This document shows, one piece after another, positions 1-56,900 of a stretch of DNA of 64,000 bases (the first letter of the stretch is position 1; the number at the start of each line of letters is the position of its first letter). Below the pieces are notes generated by a model, which worked only from the letters and a program-made list of their open reading frames with translations, was not told where the DNA came from and did not search any database. Both the position numbers and the translations under genes were made by a program. Source of the stretch: Acanthochromis polyacanthus (Eukaryota; Chordata; Actinopteri; Pomacentridae); contig NC_067132.1 in the NCBI RefSeq assembly GCF_021347895.1, positions 7,486,338-7,550,337 of the forward strand, read 5' to 3'.

Positions 1-271
1 CAACTCCCCCTTGTCTACAACAGCTGAAGAATCCCTAAGTCAATGTTTTAGACAGAAGAACCCTCATAAAAACACCTCCAACAGGGCTCTGTAAACAGGA
101 GAACACTTTCCCATGGCATGGGTAGAATATAATGCAGGTTCCATCTGTGGTCAGAGACACCAGAGCAGACACTACATATAACAAGCAACTCATATCAAAT
201 ACTAGAACAAACAAAACAGATTCTATACTACTAACTTATTAGGTAATACATGTAACAGATCAGATACCACA
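1..271 (-). mobile_element. Partial LTR of the retrovirus family seen at 31275-42035
   Basis: The reverse complement matches the first half of the 535-base LTR at 31275-31809, ending exactly at its TG terminus at position 271. The detail gggggag at the edge is closer to the 3' LTR at 41500. No polypurine tract follows at 272, so this is a solo LTR or the 5' LTR of an element extending left of the window. Confidence 0.9.
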
Positions 272-329
272 GCATTTCGCTGCCAGTGCCAAAAATCGGA
301 CCTGCTGTCTCTCCAGAGACGATCAGCTG

Positions 330-866
330 CAGTCAATTCCAGCCATTTTCAGTACAAAAAAATCGCTAATATTTTTGTAAATAAAAAAATATTTTTTAAT
401 AAAAAAATATTTTTGTAAATAAAAAAATATGACGAGAAATACAGGGCATATTGGACGCGCATCGCGAGGTGCATTTCCTTTAAAACGACCGATTCGTGGA
501 TTATATACCGACTTCAAGACATGTTTTGGACAAAATAGTTTACTGGCTTGTGTCGTCTGGATGTCCAAGGTTGGATTATGGCCGTTTTTTGTGGAATATT
601 TTCATCTGTGTGTAATAATGAACCCGGAAATGTCAGTCGCGCTGTGTACGTTAAAGCCATGTATAGAGAACGGATGGATGGATATTCGCTGTTTGTCGGA
701 CAAATGTGTTTATATTATCCGCTGTGGTAATCACATCTGAAAGTGGTTTATACCGGCGGATTCATGAGAATCTAAGCTTTCCATCGGTGTATAATGTTTA
801 TATAATCGCCTTTGCAGTCTTCGGACATTCTTTAAATTCCTATGCAAATTAGTAAGTGTACCGCCG
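330..866 (+). repeat. Copy 1 of a transposon core shared with 17985-18420 and 60172-60372
   Basis: Long matches to the interior of the TTAA transposon at 17617-18503 (for example around 500-620 and 725-800), and its right half also matches the reverse complement of 60172-60372. Left part is interrupted by an A/T-rich near-palindrome at 365-429. Element ends are not visible; the right edge ends near an inverted motif GTACCGCCGGCGGTAC at 858-873. Confidence 0.6.
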
Positions 867-1650
867 GCGGTACACTGAAGTTTAACGGGTTAAAAATGCT
901 GCAAACTCCCAGCGCAAACTATATACTCCCAGTCCCGCTTGACTTCTCGCTCAGCTTTTGCCTCCAGCATAAGCCCCGGCCACAAAAAACGTCACAATGT
1001 TTGTAAACAAATAAAGGGTCTATTGTCCCCATCAGACGCCATGGTCTCTCCGACGGGCAGCTTCACTCTTCAGCCCAATGACACGGTGAAGTATAACGCT
1101 GTGCGGACGCGTTCATATGATTGGCTGAACAGTACACCCACCCCCACGTGGGGTGAGTTTTTGTGATTGGCTGAAAGGAGGGAGACATCTGATTGGCTAC
1201 AGAAACTTCCGTGTTGAAAAAAATGCATTTGTGGATCGAGCTGACGGCAGAGCAGTCTCAAAAAAGATTCACACACAAAAGCAGTTTGCGAATGCAGAAA
1301 TACATTTGTGAACTTTCTTAATTTATTTGTGGATTGCAGTTTACATTTGTGAATCCCAGTTCACATGTGTGAATTCTTCTGTGTGCATTTGTGGATTGCA
1401 GTTTACATTTGTGAGTTCTTCTGTGTGCATTTGTGAATTATGAGACTGTTCTAACTCCATAGTAAACAGAAAGCGCTTGTATACTAGGAGGTACAGATGT
1501 GTGTCCAAAATCAGCAAGTTTAACCCTCTCGAGACTAACTTCTATTCCATTTCATTTGTAGCTTTCAAGTTATCATCTGGTTCAGTGAAATTGCTAAATT
1601 CTTATTTTGCTCAGGGAAATTATCAATAACTGGCAAAAATGTGGCCTGAA
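867..1650. repeat. Intronic sequence with short tandem duplication
   Basis: Within 1310-1440 a unit of roughly 45-60 bases starting atttgtggattgcagttt is repeated about two and a half times with an internal deletion in one copy. The remainder shows no gene; a continuation exon of sspo was looked for and not found. Confidence 0.4.
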
Positions 1651-1688
1651 GTAAAGGATCTTGTTCCATAGGAAAGAGTGCGTGTTAC

Positions 1689-45714
<44,026 letters not shown>

Positions 45715-47411
45715 CACTCTCCCCTTAGTATTTGTGTTTAAATTTCCTGGTAAAAGATAAACAACCTTTTAATATATATATATATTTTAAATAATTTTAA
45801 TTGAAATCAAAGTATCAGTTTTGAATGCACTTTAAATGCAATTTACCTTTGGAGGAAATCCAATAAAAATGAGGCAGGTTTAATAGTCTAAAGGAAGATT
45901 AATTTTAATATATTATTATTGTGAGGGATGAAATCAATTCATATTGAATTTTTGAATTTGTACAATTTAATAATCATATCTGCCTCCTATTAACAAAAGG
46001 TGCACCTACCTTTGCTTTGCTTCTGTGTTGTTTTTAGTTTTGTTTCCTTTCTTTTTGTCCTTATTGTTCTTTCCAGCTGTGTGCGATTCAGTCCTCTGAG
46101 AAGTGATACTTTGCTAATGGAGATGGTGGAGCCTGAGATGTACGGTTTTTAATGCAGGGGGTTTCTCATGGGAAGTACAGTACCATTTGAGCCTGCTGCT
46201 ATTGGATGTAAGTGGTAAGGTCACAGCTGGGGTGGCAGGCATTGGTCTCTGGACCTGTGACGGAAACATCCTCTGACTTGGCCCCATCAAACATTACAGC
46301 TCACTGTAGGTGTTAGCGGGGAACTGGAGCCTCTGACAGAAGAAAGAGATGTTTGTCAGAGTTTAATCCTGTAAAGACAGGCGTTGTGAGGAGGATGATA
46401 GGCGCATTTATTCAATGAAGTGTGTCAACAGACATGGAGACTGGAGGCTTTTAGACTCACCAGTATCCCAGGTTTGACCTCCTGACCCTGAAGTCAGGAG
46501 GCTCAAACACAGCTGTCACCACAGTATGGCCTGGACTTAACTCAGGCTCAGAGGAAAGAAAGGAGAAGCTACTGTTGTCTCCAGGGGTTTGCTTTGATGG
46601 TACAAGAAAAACACTGTGTCATAATTGACTTCTTCGCTTCTTCTCCATGTAACCTCCAGCCAGCTCTGCACTGTTGCCATAGAAACGGCATGCATCTGGA
46701 TGAAGATAACAATGGGCTGAGTCACTGTTAGTTCTTCAATATCATTTATCGGAAGACGGTTGAGTGGAGATGGAGACAGACAGAGCAGAAACATGATTTA
46801 GAGTCTGCTGGCGGCTCTGTGAGGCTCTACTTAGGCACAGTGGTAATCCTAATGTGAGCATATTTTCACACTGACAATGCTCATATCGAGCAGGAACAAT
46901 GATAACAGCATAATGTACAGCTGAGACTGAAGAGAATACATACAGTCTGAATCTTTTTGACATATTTGAATAAACAAATATTTGATCTTCTTTGAAGCAA
47001 ACCTATTAATACTCAAACAAATGACCAAGTCCTTAAGAAAAACTGTTGTTAATGGCTGTGAGTCTGGCAAGGCCTTTAAAAACATCTCCAAATAATTAGA
47101 AACAAATGATTCCCTTGAAAGGAAAATGATCTACCATTGTTGTGGATCTGAATGGGCAGCCGGTGGTGAACCAGCCTCCACAGAAGATATTCCATTTTGA
47201 TCATTCTGTTTAGTGTTGCTCACATTCATCTATAGACACTGTGTTAAAGAGGAACTTCATTCTGAGACTTGAGTTTTGTTTTCTCTTGATGATAATGAGT
47301 TCAGATCCATCTAACATGATTGGTTGGCTGAAAAAGAGTAACAGTAAAACTGTAAATATGTTGATTAAAATGTGCTTGTGATATATCAAAACCAAACATG
47401 TTTCCCTCAGA
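45715..47411. promoter_or_regulatory. sspo upstream region
   Basis: Presumed to hold the sspo promoter. A TATA-like alternating tract lies at about 45773-45787 on the minus strand. I see no CpG-rich island and no coding exon, so the transcription start cannot be placed. Confidence 0.3.
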
Positions 47412-47414
47412 ACA

Positions 47415-47623
47415 TAACTGACTCTTCTCTGGAGTCAGAGCTTAGCTTGACCATTCTACCACTAAACTACGCTGCTGCGGAAAGAAACCTGGCAGTACAA
47501 CATTTGGACATTTTGACTGGTATGTTTTACGAGGAAGACTACATAGCACCAGCACCAAGGCCCAGTGCATATGGTTTACTGAGAGTGTATTACAGAGACT
47601 ACGACAATCTCCAGTCAAACTGA
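47415..47623 (+). CDS. Unidentified exon-like open frame, tyrosine-rich
   Basis: Follows a good acceptor (gtttccctcag at 47404-47414) and runs to a stop at 47621-47623. It encodes NYAAAERNLAVQHLDILTG, then FYEEDYIAPAPRPSAYGLLR and VYYRDYDNLQSN, with eight tyrosines in the last 45 residues. It could be the terminal exon of an unknown gene or a degraded repeat. No partner exon was found. Confidence 0.2.
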
Positions 47624-47639
47624 TATGCAGTCAGTAATA

Positions 47640-48487
47640 CAACAATATTAGCATGCAGGGTGAAATTAAAAAGCCGTCTCAGTCTAACACACAGGTTAGA
47701 ACATTCTGTTTGTTCTGATTAACTGTGTATATAACAGTCTGAAAACACAGCATGCATAAAAGAAGAGTTAATGTTTAACAAGCACCTTTTCCAGATAAAG
47801 ACTGCCATTGATGCCAAACAATCTTTGCATACTATGGAAAAAGAATTTACTGTTAAGTTGCACAAATGAGAGAACTTACTTTCAGTCAACTTTTCTTTGC
47901 ACTCACTTATCTTTGAGTACAAAGGCAAGTCTGACAGATGGCATGTCCAAGCCATCCAGTGATATGATCAGGTTTTATTTTACTAATCCTAATTACTAAA
48001 TATGAGAGAAGAGATTGTTTCTTAACTAACATCACATGACTTCTTATAGCAGTAGTTGTTCACACATTTTTAAATTCCATCCAAAGTGAAATGCCTTTAA
48101 TGGTTAACTTAGATCTGCAGTTTTGACTAGGGCCTCATAAAGTTTCAGTCCCTTGAAAGGAAATAAAAGGGCCAAGTCACAATGAACCAATGCAGGTTAA
48201 TAAACATCCATATTAACCAGTGTGCCTAAAAAAGCTGGAATAACGCTACAAACTGTCCTGCTGAACACTGAATGTGCACGCATGCTCCCCTGGGTGATGC
48301 TACATTAGTCCATGGTATTTCCTAAACAGATGTTTGAAAAAGGTGGTGGCTTGTAGCTACGAGCACATCAATGATCTGCCATTAATTATTTTTTGTTGCT
48401 GAATTTTAATAAAGTACAGTCTGAGAGCATTCACAGACTGTCAAAGCTATTCTCCATGTGACTATGAATGAATTTACATTTACCATA
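47640..48487. other. Intergenic, nothing recognised
   Basis: No gene or repeat that I can support. Confidence 0.4.
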
Positions 48488-50630
48488 AGGGCTGCACAGT
48501 GGACACGTGGTTGGTACTGTCGCCTTGCAGCGAGAAGATCCCCGATTTGCATCTCGGCCTTCCTGGGATCTTTCTGCATGGAGTTTCAGTGTTCTCCCTG
48601 TACATGTGTGGGTTCTCTCCAGGTTCTCCAGCTTCTCCAGCTTCTTCCCACAGTCAAACCCTTTAAGACCCACCATTGTGCAAGTCCGCCAGGACATATT
48701 CTTGCATTTTTACATGCTGTAGTGACATTTTTTGGAGTATTTTTATTTGCTTTACATCAATATAACCTTGCTATCCCACATTTTAATAATAGGTATAGAC
48801 TTATGTCTTAACTACTCCAATAAATTGCTTAAAAGTACAATAGACCTTAAAAAAATGAAAATCGTTTTTGTTTTTTTCAAATATTTCAAAATATAGAAAT
48901 TGCATAGCTTTATCCCTCAAATTTGTAAATGTACAAAATAGTTGCACAATATCCTTTGGAACCACAGGAAATTTGTTTGGCGTCTGTACATAACTTGCTT
49001 TTTGAGATTTGGTCAATTTTGTAACCTAAAAAAATAACTGTGCAAAATTTGCAAAGACACAATATCAACATAAAAACAAAATATTTATAATAGTGCAATC
49101 ACATTTCTAAGTGTGCCAGATACTTATGAACACACATATTTTATGTACAAAACCATGGTCAGACCATAAAGTGCATTTGAAAATAAAAGAAAATCATTTT
49201 TACAGAGTTGAATCAGAAACAGTGTTTTAATGGCTGCCTGGTCCAAGTACTTGGACAGTTTGATGGTGTTGTCCACATATTCTGACAGAGGTGGCAGGAC
49301 ACCTGACCTCCTTTTCGGCAGGAAATGTGGCAGAGAAGGTAAGCTGTCAAGCTCTTTCTCAGTTTTCCAGCCAGCTGTAGGGAGTGCCTCTGGCCTGGAG
49401 CGCTCGCTGGTGGAGCGGCTGCTGCAGCTTCTCCTGGCTGGAGCCAGGGCTCTGCCTCTCGCTGTGGTACCAGGAGAGCAGGAGACCTCCATTCTCTCCT
49501 CTTCCTTCTCCTCCTCCTCCTAATACTTCTTCCCAACATTGTCAGCACTGCACACAGAAAAAGTTTCGTGGTACGTTAGATGTGTGCAGTGCATGACTTG
49601 TAAAAATGATGCGTATTTTGCGCGGTATGCTTTCGGCTGCGTTACATATTACGTTTTCTTTACTTTTCTCCAACTAAAAACAAACAACTTTTCATGAATA
49701 TATACTTATATGTCATTGGAATGATCAATTCCTTCGATAAGGTTGGCTTCATCCGTGCTGGTGACAGAATCCAGGCCAGACAAGTGGCTGGATTCTTCAT
49801 CCGACGCTGTTATTTGCTGGAGAGCTTCGCGCCAGATGTAAAATACTTTGACGCGATCAGGTTTTTGCGGCTCTATAACTATGTGTGATAGTGAGTCAAA
49901 GGTGTGCGTGATGGACGTCTGGTGTGTGTGTGGGCTGTGTGTCTGAGTGTTTTTGTAAAATAAAGTAGGGGTGAAACCCAGAGTGAAAGTGCGCACCTGT
50001 TTAGGCTAAGTTCTTCAAGTTTAGCGGGAAAACTACAATTCCCAGCAAGCACGTCGCTTCTGTTGTTAGGGGCGGGAGCCATAGATGGCGGGAGCATAGC
50101 GGGTATGGACACCACAGACACATATCATGTGACAGGTCATGGCCACAACGTGATCACATTTATTTCAACTGGGAAGCCCTGCAAATACCCTAGGTCTGGT
50201 TTATATAGATTTGTGTTGTGTGTATTTTATTGTGTATTTTGTCAAACCCATCACTGCAACGAAAAAGCGCTCTGAGACCTGGTGAATGTGTGAAATGTTA
50301 GTCTGACTCCACAGAATTTATATGCAAAAAGAATGATGATCGATCTTATCTGATTTCAAATCTGCAGCCAATCAAAAATCAATATGCCAATCATAGCGCC
50401 AGTGCTATGCTGGGTTCTAAAGGGTTAAAACATGTTCAGGATAATTAGTGACTCTAAATTGTGTGAATTTGAGTGTGATCGTTTGTCTCTATGTGTAGCC
50501 CTGTAATGGACTGTTACCTGTCCAGGTGTCTCCTGCCTTCACCCTCAGTTCCCCATGACCCTAATGAGGATTCAACAGTGTATAGAGGATGGATGGAGGA
50601 TAGATAGATAGATGGATAGATGGATGGATG
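48488..50630 (+). mobile_element. SINE of the (ATGG)n family, split by a piggyBac-like element
   Basis: Left half 48488-48657 (ggctgcacagtgga to cacagtcaaa) and right half 50429-50630 (acatgttcagg to the (ATGG)n tail) join at exactly the point expected from the intact copy at 13349-13724. Confidence 0.85.
48658..50424. mobile_element. piggyBac-like non-autonomous element
   Basis: Ends ccctttaagacccacc and, inverted on the right, ccctttagaacccagc, next to TCAA (48654-48657) and TTAA (50425-50428). The interior has no full transposase. Minus-strand frames of about 100 residues (49213-49548, 49706-49996) are unassigned; the latter is acidic and could be a transposase N-terminal leftover. Confidence 0.65.
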
Positions 50631-50639
50631 GTTTTACCA

Positions 50640-51310
50640 CTAGGAGGTAAATATATTGCTTGACCAAAGGTGTTTTCAACAGGCAGCTGAACGTATTTGC
50701 CATCAATACATAGCAAATTCTTCACAGACAAATAATTTGGACTCACCAACTTTGATATGGACCAAACTGTACAGGCTATGACTGGGACGAAGCATTCTTA
50801 CATTCCTTGTGAGGTTTCCTGTATGTCATCATTAGCACCTACCAGAAGTGGTCCCAAGAAGGACAACTGATGACAGAGTTTTGGGCACACAAGGACTCGT
50901 GACAAATGAGAGCAAGTCCTGGCCTGTGTGGTTCAATCCCACAGAGGTGGCAACTATAGCACAAATTGCTGAAAACCTTGATATAAGTTTCTGTTTCTTG
51001 TGGCTGTGATAGAGAGGTGCAGGACATATGGTGTACCGCAGTTTGCTGAGTATGGAGCTACGTACTGGTTCAGGGTGGCTATGGTGAGCACTGCCAGGGC
51101 TACATGACCGTCAGAACTGGACAACAAAGCAATGGAAGAAGGTGGTCTAGTCTGATTAATCCCATTTTCTGTTATGTCTTGTGGATGCCTAGGTGTGTAT
51201 AATTCTGCTCTGGGTAATATTCTGCTAAGAAACAAAGTAGTGGCATTCATGTAGATGTTTTAGGCGATTCCTTTTACTAGTACCACCCAGCTAAGAATGG
51301 TTGCAAATGG
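50640..51310 (+). mobile_element. Decayed transposon fragment, unclassified
   Basis: Phrases such as agaactggacaacaaagcaa and tggaagaaggtggtct around 51110-51150 are of a type often seen in fish interspersed repeats. No frame survives and the ends are unclear. Confidence 0.35.
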
Positions 51311-52441
51311 TACCAGTAAAACATGACATGTTTTAAGGTACATTACAAAAAGCTCAAGGTTTTGAGTTTCTGATTTTCTGTTTGCCAGAGCATTGTCTGG
51401 TTTAAAAATCACTGTGCGGCTCTGAATCTACCCAGGTAGTTTTATTCTCTGCCTTGTTCCACTTTCGATAATTTTGATCTTCCATTATATTTTCTATTTT
51501 TTTAATTTTTTTTTCTATCTTTCTAAGTCTGATATTACCCTGCACTTGTTTTCATCATGCCTTTAATGTCTCATATAAAGCATTTGGGTTGGTTCCCTTA
51601 AGGACGGTGCAGCACAAACAACCTTGCCTTGCTGTCTTTAAAGAGCACTGGTTATTTCATCATATTTACAACCCAGGGTTAGCCAATCAGCTTTCGTCAC
51701 AGCAAAGTAGGAGGTTAAATATAAGCAGCAGTCTATTGATAACTGTTTCCGTGAGAGATTTTTCTTCAGCTGCTGAAGCAGGAGCTCTGGATTGATTAAC
51801 CTTGGTTTGCAAAGCAGTTGAAGCAGGAGGAAAACTGCAGGTACAGTTGCTGGGTCTTTATCTTTGTTAGTCATATAGAAATGCAGGTGCTTCTTAGGGA
51901 AGCATGGAACTAATCCAAAGTCAGCACATCATGTATCACTGTATTATTATGTAAATGCTATTATGTAAGATTCTAAAATCAAATGCACTCTGAAGAATGA
52001 GACAAAATTCATTGAGAAGTTGATGGGATTTCCAAAACTGACAAATGAATGCAGTTTATCTTACTGGTGCGCAGCGCTGACAGGGCAGGATAAACAGAGA
52101 GGGATAACGTTAACAGAGAGTATGTAGCTGAGGCTGACACATGTTCCTGTGGAGAAGAGAGACTGATATAATAAGATCCAACAGAGTAAAGGGTATGACA
52201 AAGAATTGTTTGTCCAGCTGAGAAAAGAAGAAGAGGAATACATGTGAGCCAGCTGTTTTCTTGGAGAGATTGTACTCTACTCCTTGATTCTTCTTCTTTC
52301 TGGAACTGTTGAATGCATGAGTAGATGGCTTTCGAAGAATGAAAAGTTCCTAATTATTATTATTATTAACATTATCATACAGTTTTCTCCTTTTGTTCAA
52401 TACATTTATGCCGTATTTCCCTTTTTCATTAAATTACAGCT
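51311..52441 (+). promoter_or_regulatory. aoc1: aoc1 upstream region
   Basis: Presumed 5' region of aoc1. The sequence ttaaattacag ends two bases before the ATG, so the ATG probably sits just inside an internal exon. No transcription start element could be placed. Confidence 0.3.
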
Positions 52442-53978
52442 ATGAGGCTTCTCTACCTGCTGCAGCTGGTCTGCTTGGCTGGCTGCAGTACTTCCAGATC
52501 CAGAGAGTGGGCCCATCATGGAGCCCCAATGTTTGCTGACCTCACAGTACGGGAGATGAAAGCTGTTCGGGATTACCTGCATGGTATTCCAGAGATGGAG
52601 CTCACTAGTGCTCGCAGCAAAACTCTGAAGAAGAACAGCATTCTGCTGATGGAACTCCATCTGCCAAAGAAGTATGAGGCCCTAAGAGCTCTGGACCGTG
52701 GACAAGCCAAACCCCCACGCCAAGCTCGAGTGATCGTTCAGTTTGGGAACCAAACCAAGCCCAACATTACTGAGTACATTGTGAGTCCTCTGCCATCCCC
52801 AAAGTCTCACACAGTAAAGACATTCAAGGGAGAGAAGCCTGTTCAGTTTGATTCAAGGCCCATTACTGCTGCAGAGTATGACAATATTGTTGACATTCTT
52901 GTGATGATCTCAGCTAAAGCTCACAAGCTCCTGTTTGAGACCACAGGTGGATTTTCCTTCACGAACTGCTCTGACCGCTGCCTGACATTTTCAGACATTG
53001 CCCCCCGTGGACTGGGTTCAGGTGAGAGGAGAACCTGGATTATGTTGCAAAAGTTTGTGGAGGGTTATTTCATTCACCCAATCGGATTTGAAGTTCTGAT
53101 CAACCACCAAGACCTAGACCCACAAAAGTGGACTGTTGAGAAGGTCTGGTACAGCAGTAGGTATTTTGACAGTGTTGAGGAACTGGTAGAAAAATATGAA
53201 TCAGGAGAAGTGGAAAAGGTCAAACTGCCTGATCACAGTGATGATGATTTTTTTTCCACTTACATTCCCCGGGGTCACAGCAACACTCCCACTAATATCC
53301 ATGGACCAAAACTTGTGGAGCCTCAGGGGCCTCGCTATTATGTTGACCACAACTTTGTTGAATATGCTGGATGGTCATTTGCCTACAGAGTCCGTTCATC
53401 AGCTGGGCTTCAAGTTTTTGACCTGCGTTTTAACGGGGAAAGGATTGCCTATGAGATCAGCCTCCAAGAAGCTATTGCCTTCTATGCCGGTGATACTCCC
53501 GCTGCCATGCAGACAAAGTACATTGATGCAGGCTGGGCAATGGGCACCTCAACCTATGAGCTGGCAGCTGGAATTGACTGTCCAGAAATCGCAACCTTTG
53601 CTGACCTTTACCACTACTTTGACACAGACAAACCTGTGCGCTACAGAAATGCTCTCTGTATTTTTGAGATGACCACTGCTATGCCTCTGAGAAGGCATTT
53701 CAACTCCGACTTTCAGGGGGGATACAACTTCTTTGCAGGGCTGGAAAACACCGTGTTAGTGATGCGGACAATCTCAACAGTTTACAACTATGACTACATC
53801 TGGGACTTCCTCTTTTACCAGAATGGGGTGGTGGAGGTAAAGGTCAGTGCATCTGGATACATCCATGCTACTTTCTTTACACCCAATGGACTTCACTATG
53901 GTACAAAGGTGTACAACTATGTGCTGGGTAACCTGCACACACATCTCATCCATTATAAAGTGGACCTGGATATTGCTG
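52442..53978 (+). CDS. aoc1: aoc1 coding exon 1: N-terminal domains and most of catalytic domain
   Basis: Codes for residues 1-512 and one base of the next codon. It carries the signal peptide, the two small N-terminal amine-oxidase domains, the catalytic Asp362, the topaquinone Tyr450 and the copper pair His499/His501. N-glycosylation motifs are present, for example NIT and NCS near residues 108 and 175. The exon ends at gtgagt; the in-frame stop at 54002-54004 is in the intron. Confidence 0.95.
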
Positions 53979-56900
53979 GTGAGTATAACAGCCCAATTGA
54001 GTAGTTAGGTCTATGTTAAAACAGTTATTTACCAGTGGCCACCTGCAAAATTGAAAGATCAGTGGACCACTGAGTCAAATGGCCACGGACAAGTTAACAG
54101 TTGCTCACAAGCTGGCCCTTACTGATTGATCTCTTTACACTTTTGCAGTCTCGCTATATTGTTTGTGTAGTCTGTGTAGTGTATGTGAAAGCTGTGCACA
54201 TGGTTAATCTAGATGAATCAAAGGGCATTCCATCTTGACCAAGTTTTTACTGATTCCTGTTCAGATAAACAAGCTTTCTGGACTTTACACTGTCATAAAG
54301 GAGACAGTCTTGGAATATTGCATTTGAGAGACTGTTCTGTTGAAACATCTGATCAAGGCTATCTGTGATCAGATGATGTCTACATCAGTAACTAACAATA
54401 TCTTGTAAAACATGTCAGTCACTTCGACTACCTTATTATCATTCTGCTAAAAGAATTACTACTGCAGATTTCTGACACAAAAGCAAAGTGTGCAGTGTCC
54501 TAAAAGTCTGCTTACCTCTTGACATCTAACTTCCATTGACAACTCTTTGCCCTCACTGTGATATAGGTCGAGAGAACAGCTTTGAGACCATAGATCTAAA
54601 ATTTGTCAACTTCACAAATCCATGGAGCCCGAAGGATTTCGTCGTCCAGTCCAAACTCCACAGGACCGAACACAAGACTGAGCGATCTGCAGCTTTTCGT
54701 TTTGGCAAGAATTTCCCCCGCTATTTGCACTTTTACAACCCCAGTGAGAAAAATAAATGGGGCCACCAGAAGGGTTACCGTATTCAGTTTAATTCACATG
54801 CTCACAGTGTCCTTCCAAGAGGCTGGAGAGAGGAAAATGGCATCAGTTGGTCAAGGTAATAAAATATTTTCCTCTTGTGCTGCTTCAGAAAGTTTGATGT
54901 AGATGACGTATTTAAAGCTAATGTGCCAAGTTTCAGTGGTTGCCACTGTTATAAATTTCTTACTCATAATCTTTTACACACTGCCCCTGAATTCAGTAAT
55001 AATTGACAAAAGGGGCAATCAGTGGGGTTGAAGAGGTTAATCTCTGGATTGAGATAAAGTCAAAAAGAGTTATGGTTTGAGCTCAACAGAGGGACACATA
55101 GTTCAACAGCTCTTGTTCAATGTCATCTGTAAATCTTTATTACACACAAGGCAATCTAAACAAAGATAGTGCACTTGCAATACTACATAACTTCCTGTGT
55201 GCCATGGGACTATTTTGTAGAGCAAAACTAACCAAATCCAGCAACAAATCATGAACCAAAGTTCTGCAAGAAAAGCAAGGATACAGACAGAGCCGTGGGT
55301 CATGGCAGTGTATCACTTTGGTTGCCAGTCAGCATAAAGCACAACAAGACATTTGAAGGAAGGTAGCCATACGCACCTCCAAACCAGAGTGCGACAAGTC
55401 GTACCATGCAGCCTGGTATCATTAAATGACATATGAACGTGTCATTTCACAGCATGGACTACACCTTCCCCTGTTCCCCTCCTTAAATCATTTTGCAAGT
55501 CATTTACTACTAATTGCACGCCACTTCCTTCAAAGGTTCGGAGGAACAGTTTCTTAAAATGGACAGCAATGGTGAATTTAAAACATTATTGTGGCAAAAA
55601 ACACTGTAATTATAAAAAAAAAGGCAAGGGAGGAATGCTGGTAGAAAGCTGACTCGCCAATAGATTAATGCGTTTTCTAATCTGTGTCTAAAATGAACCT
55701 GGCAGCAAAACAAGACCAGGCATGAAAATGTATTCATGCATTTTATGCATCACCAACTGAATGCATGCAGGTGTTTCTGGCAAAATGACAAATGCAGGTT
55801 GCACTGCTGTAACTGCACAGCTTTGTACAGCTCATCTGGTTATATATAACCTATTCCCTCAGCCTGTTGCACTCATAGAGAGCATTGTCAAGGAAAGACT
55901 TGCTGAAAGTGGTGCTCCTTACAACTGATCTAAATCCCAAACTGTGAACAGAAACTCCTGGAGCATGTTAGCTCTGTAGCATCAGTTACCCCGGTAACCT
56001 AGTAGGCTCAATGTTAAAACCCTTAGAATTTTGACTTACAGCTCAACAACTCATTATTCCCACATCATGGTACACCCGTCTGGGTTCAGGTTATTTTAAC
56101 TTTCAAGTGGGCATTGTGCACTTTTCAGACCACATGTGTCCAGGGCATGCTAGGTGGATATCTTTGTTGTTCTCCCAAAATTTAAAACTGTGGGCTGTCT
56201 AAATCTGCTAATTACAATGAAAATACACTAAAAGTCTCAAAAATTAATTGTCAACCAAAATGCAGCAGTGCATCAGCAGCAGTAATACCCACAGACTAAA
56301 AGTCTGCTGTGTGACTTTGGCACAGGGACAAATCTAGTGATGGCCAAACCTTTGCAGTCTCTTTATTATTCTTCATGTCATAAACAGCAGTTCAGAATGT
56401 ACAGGAAGTGTTGACGGCAACAAGAGTGTATGACAGCTGGTATCAGCAGCATCTGTGTCAAATAAAGTTAAGTATAGCTACAGGTTCATAGTACTTTGAA
56501 CATAGTTTTAGATTTGGCCTCGGGGAAAGTTAGTACGCCACACTGCTTCAAGCTTGACTTTACCACACAGTGCTGTATGAGTTCCTAACTTAGAATATTT
56601 ACACTACCATTCAACAGTTTGGGGTCACTCAAAAATGTCCTTATTTTTCAAAGAAAAGCAGTTTTTTCAATGAAGATGACATGAAATTAATGATAAATCC
56701 AGTGTAGACATTGTTAATGTGGCAAATAACTATTCTAGCTGGAAACAGCTGATTTTTAATGGAATATCTCCATAGGGGTACAGAGGAACATTTCCAGCAA
56801 CCATCACTCCTGTGTTCTAATGCTACATTGTGTTAGCTAATGGTGTTGAAAGACTAATTGATGGTTAGAAAACCCTTGTGCAGTTATGTTAGCACGTGAA

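Noticed and set aside
49124..49548. Minus-strand Arg/Ser/Ala-rich frames as a host gene
   Set aside because: They lie within the piggyBac-like element, have no splice partners and show no known domain.
45715..52441. Shared bidirectional promoter of sspo and aoc1
   Set aside because: The starts are 6.7 kb apart with several transposons between; nothing in the sequence supports a shared control region.
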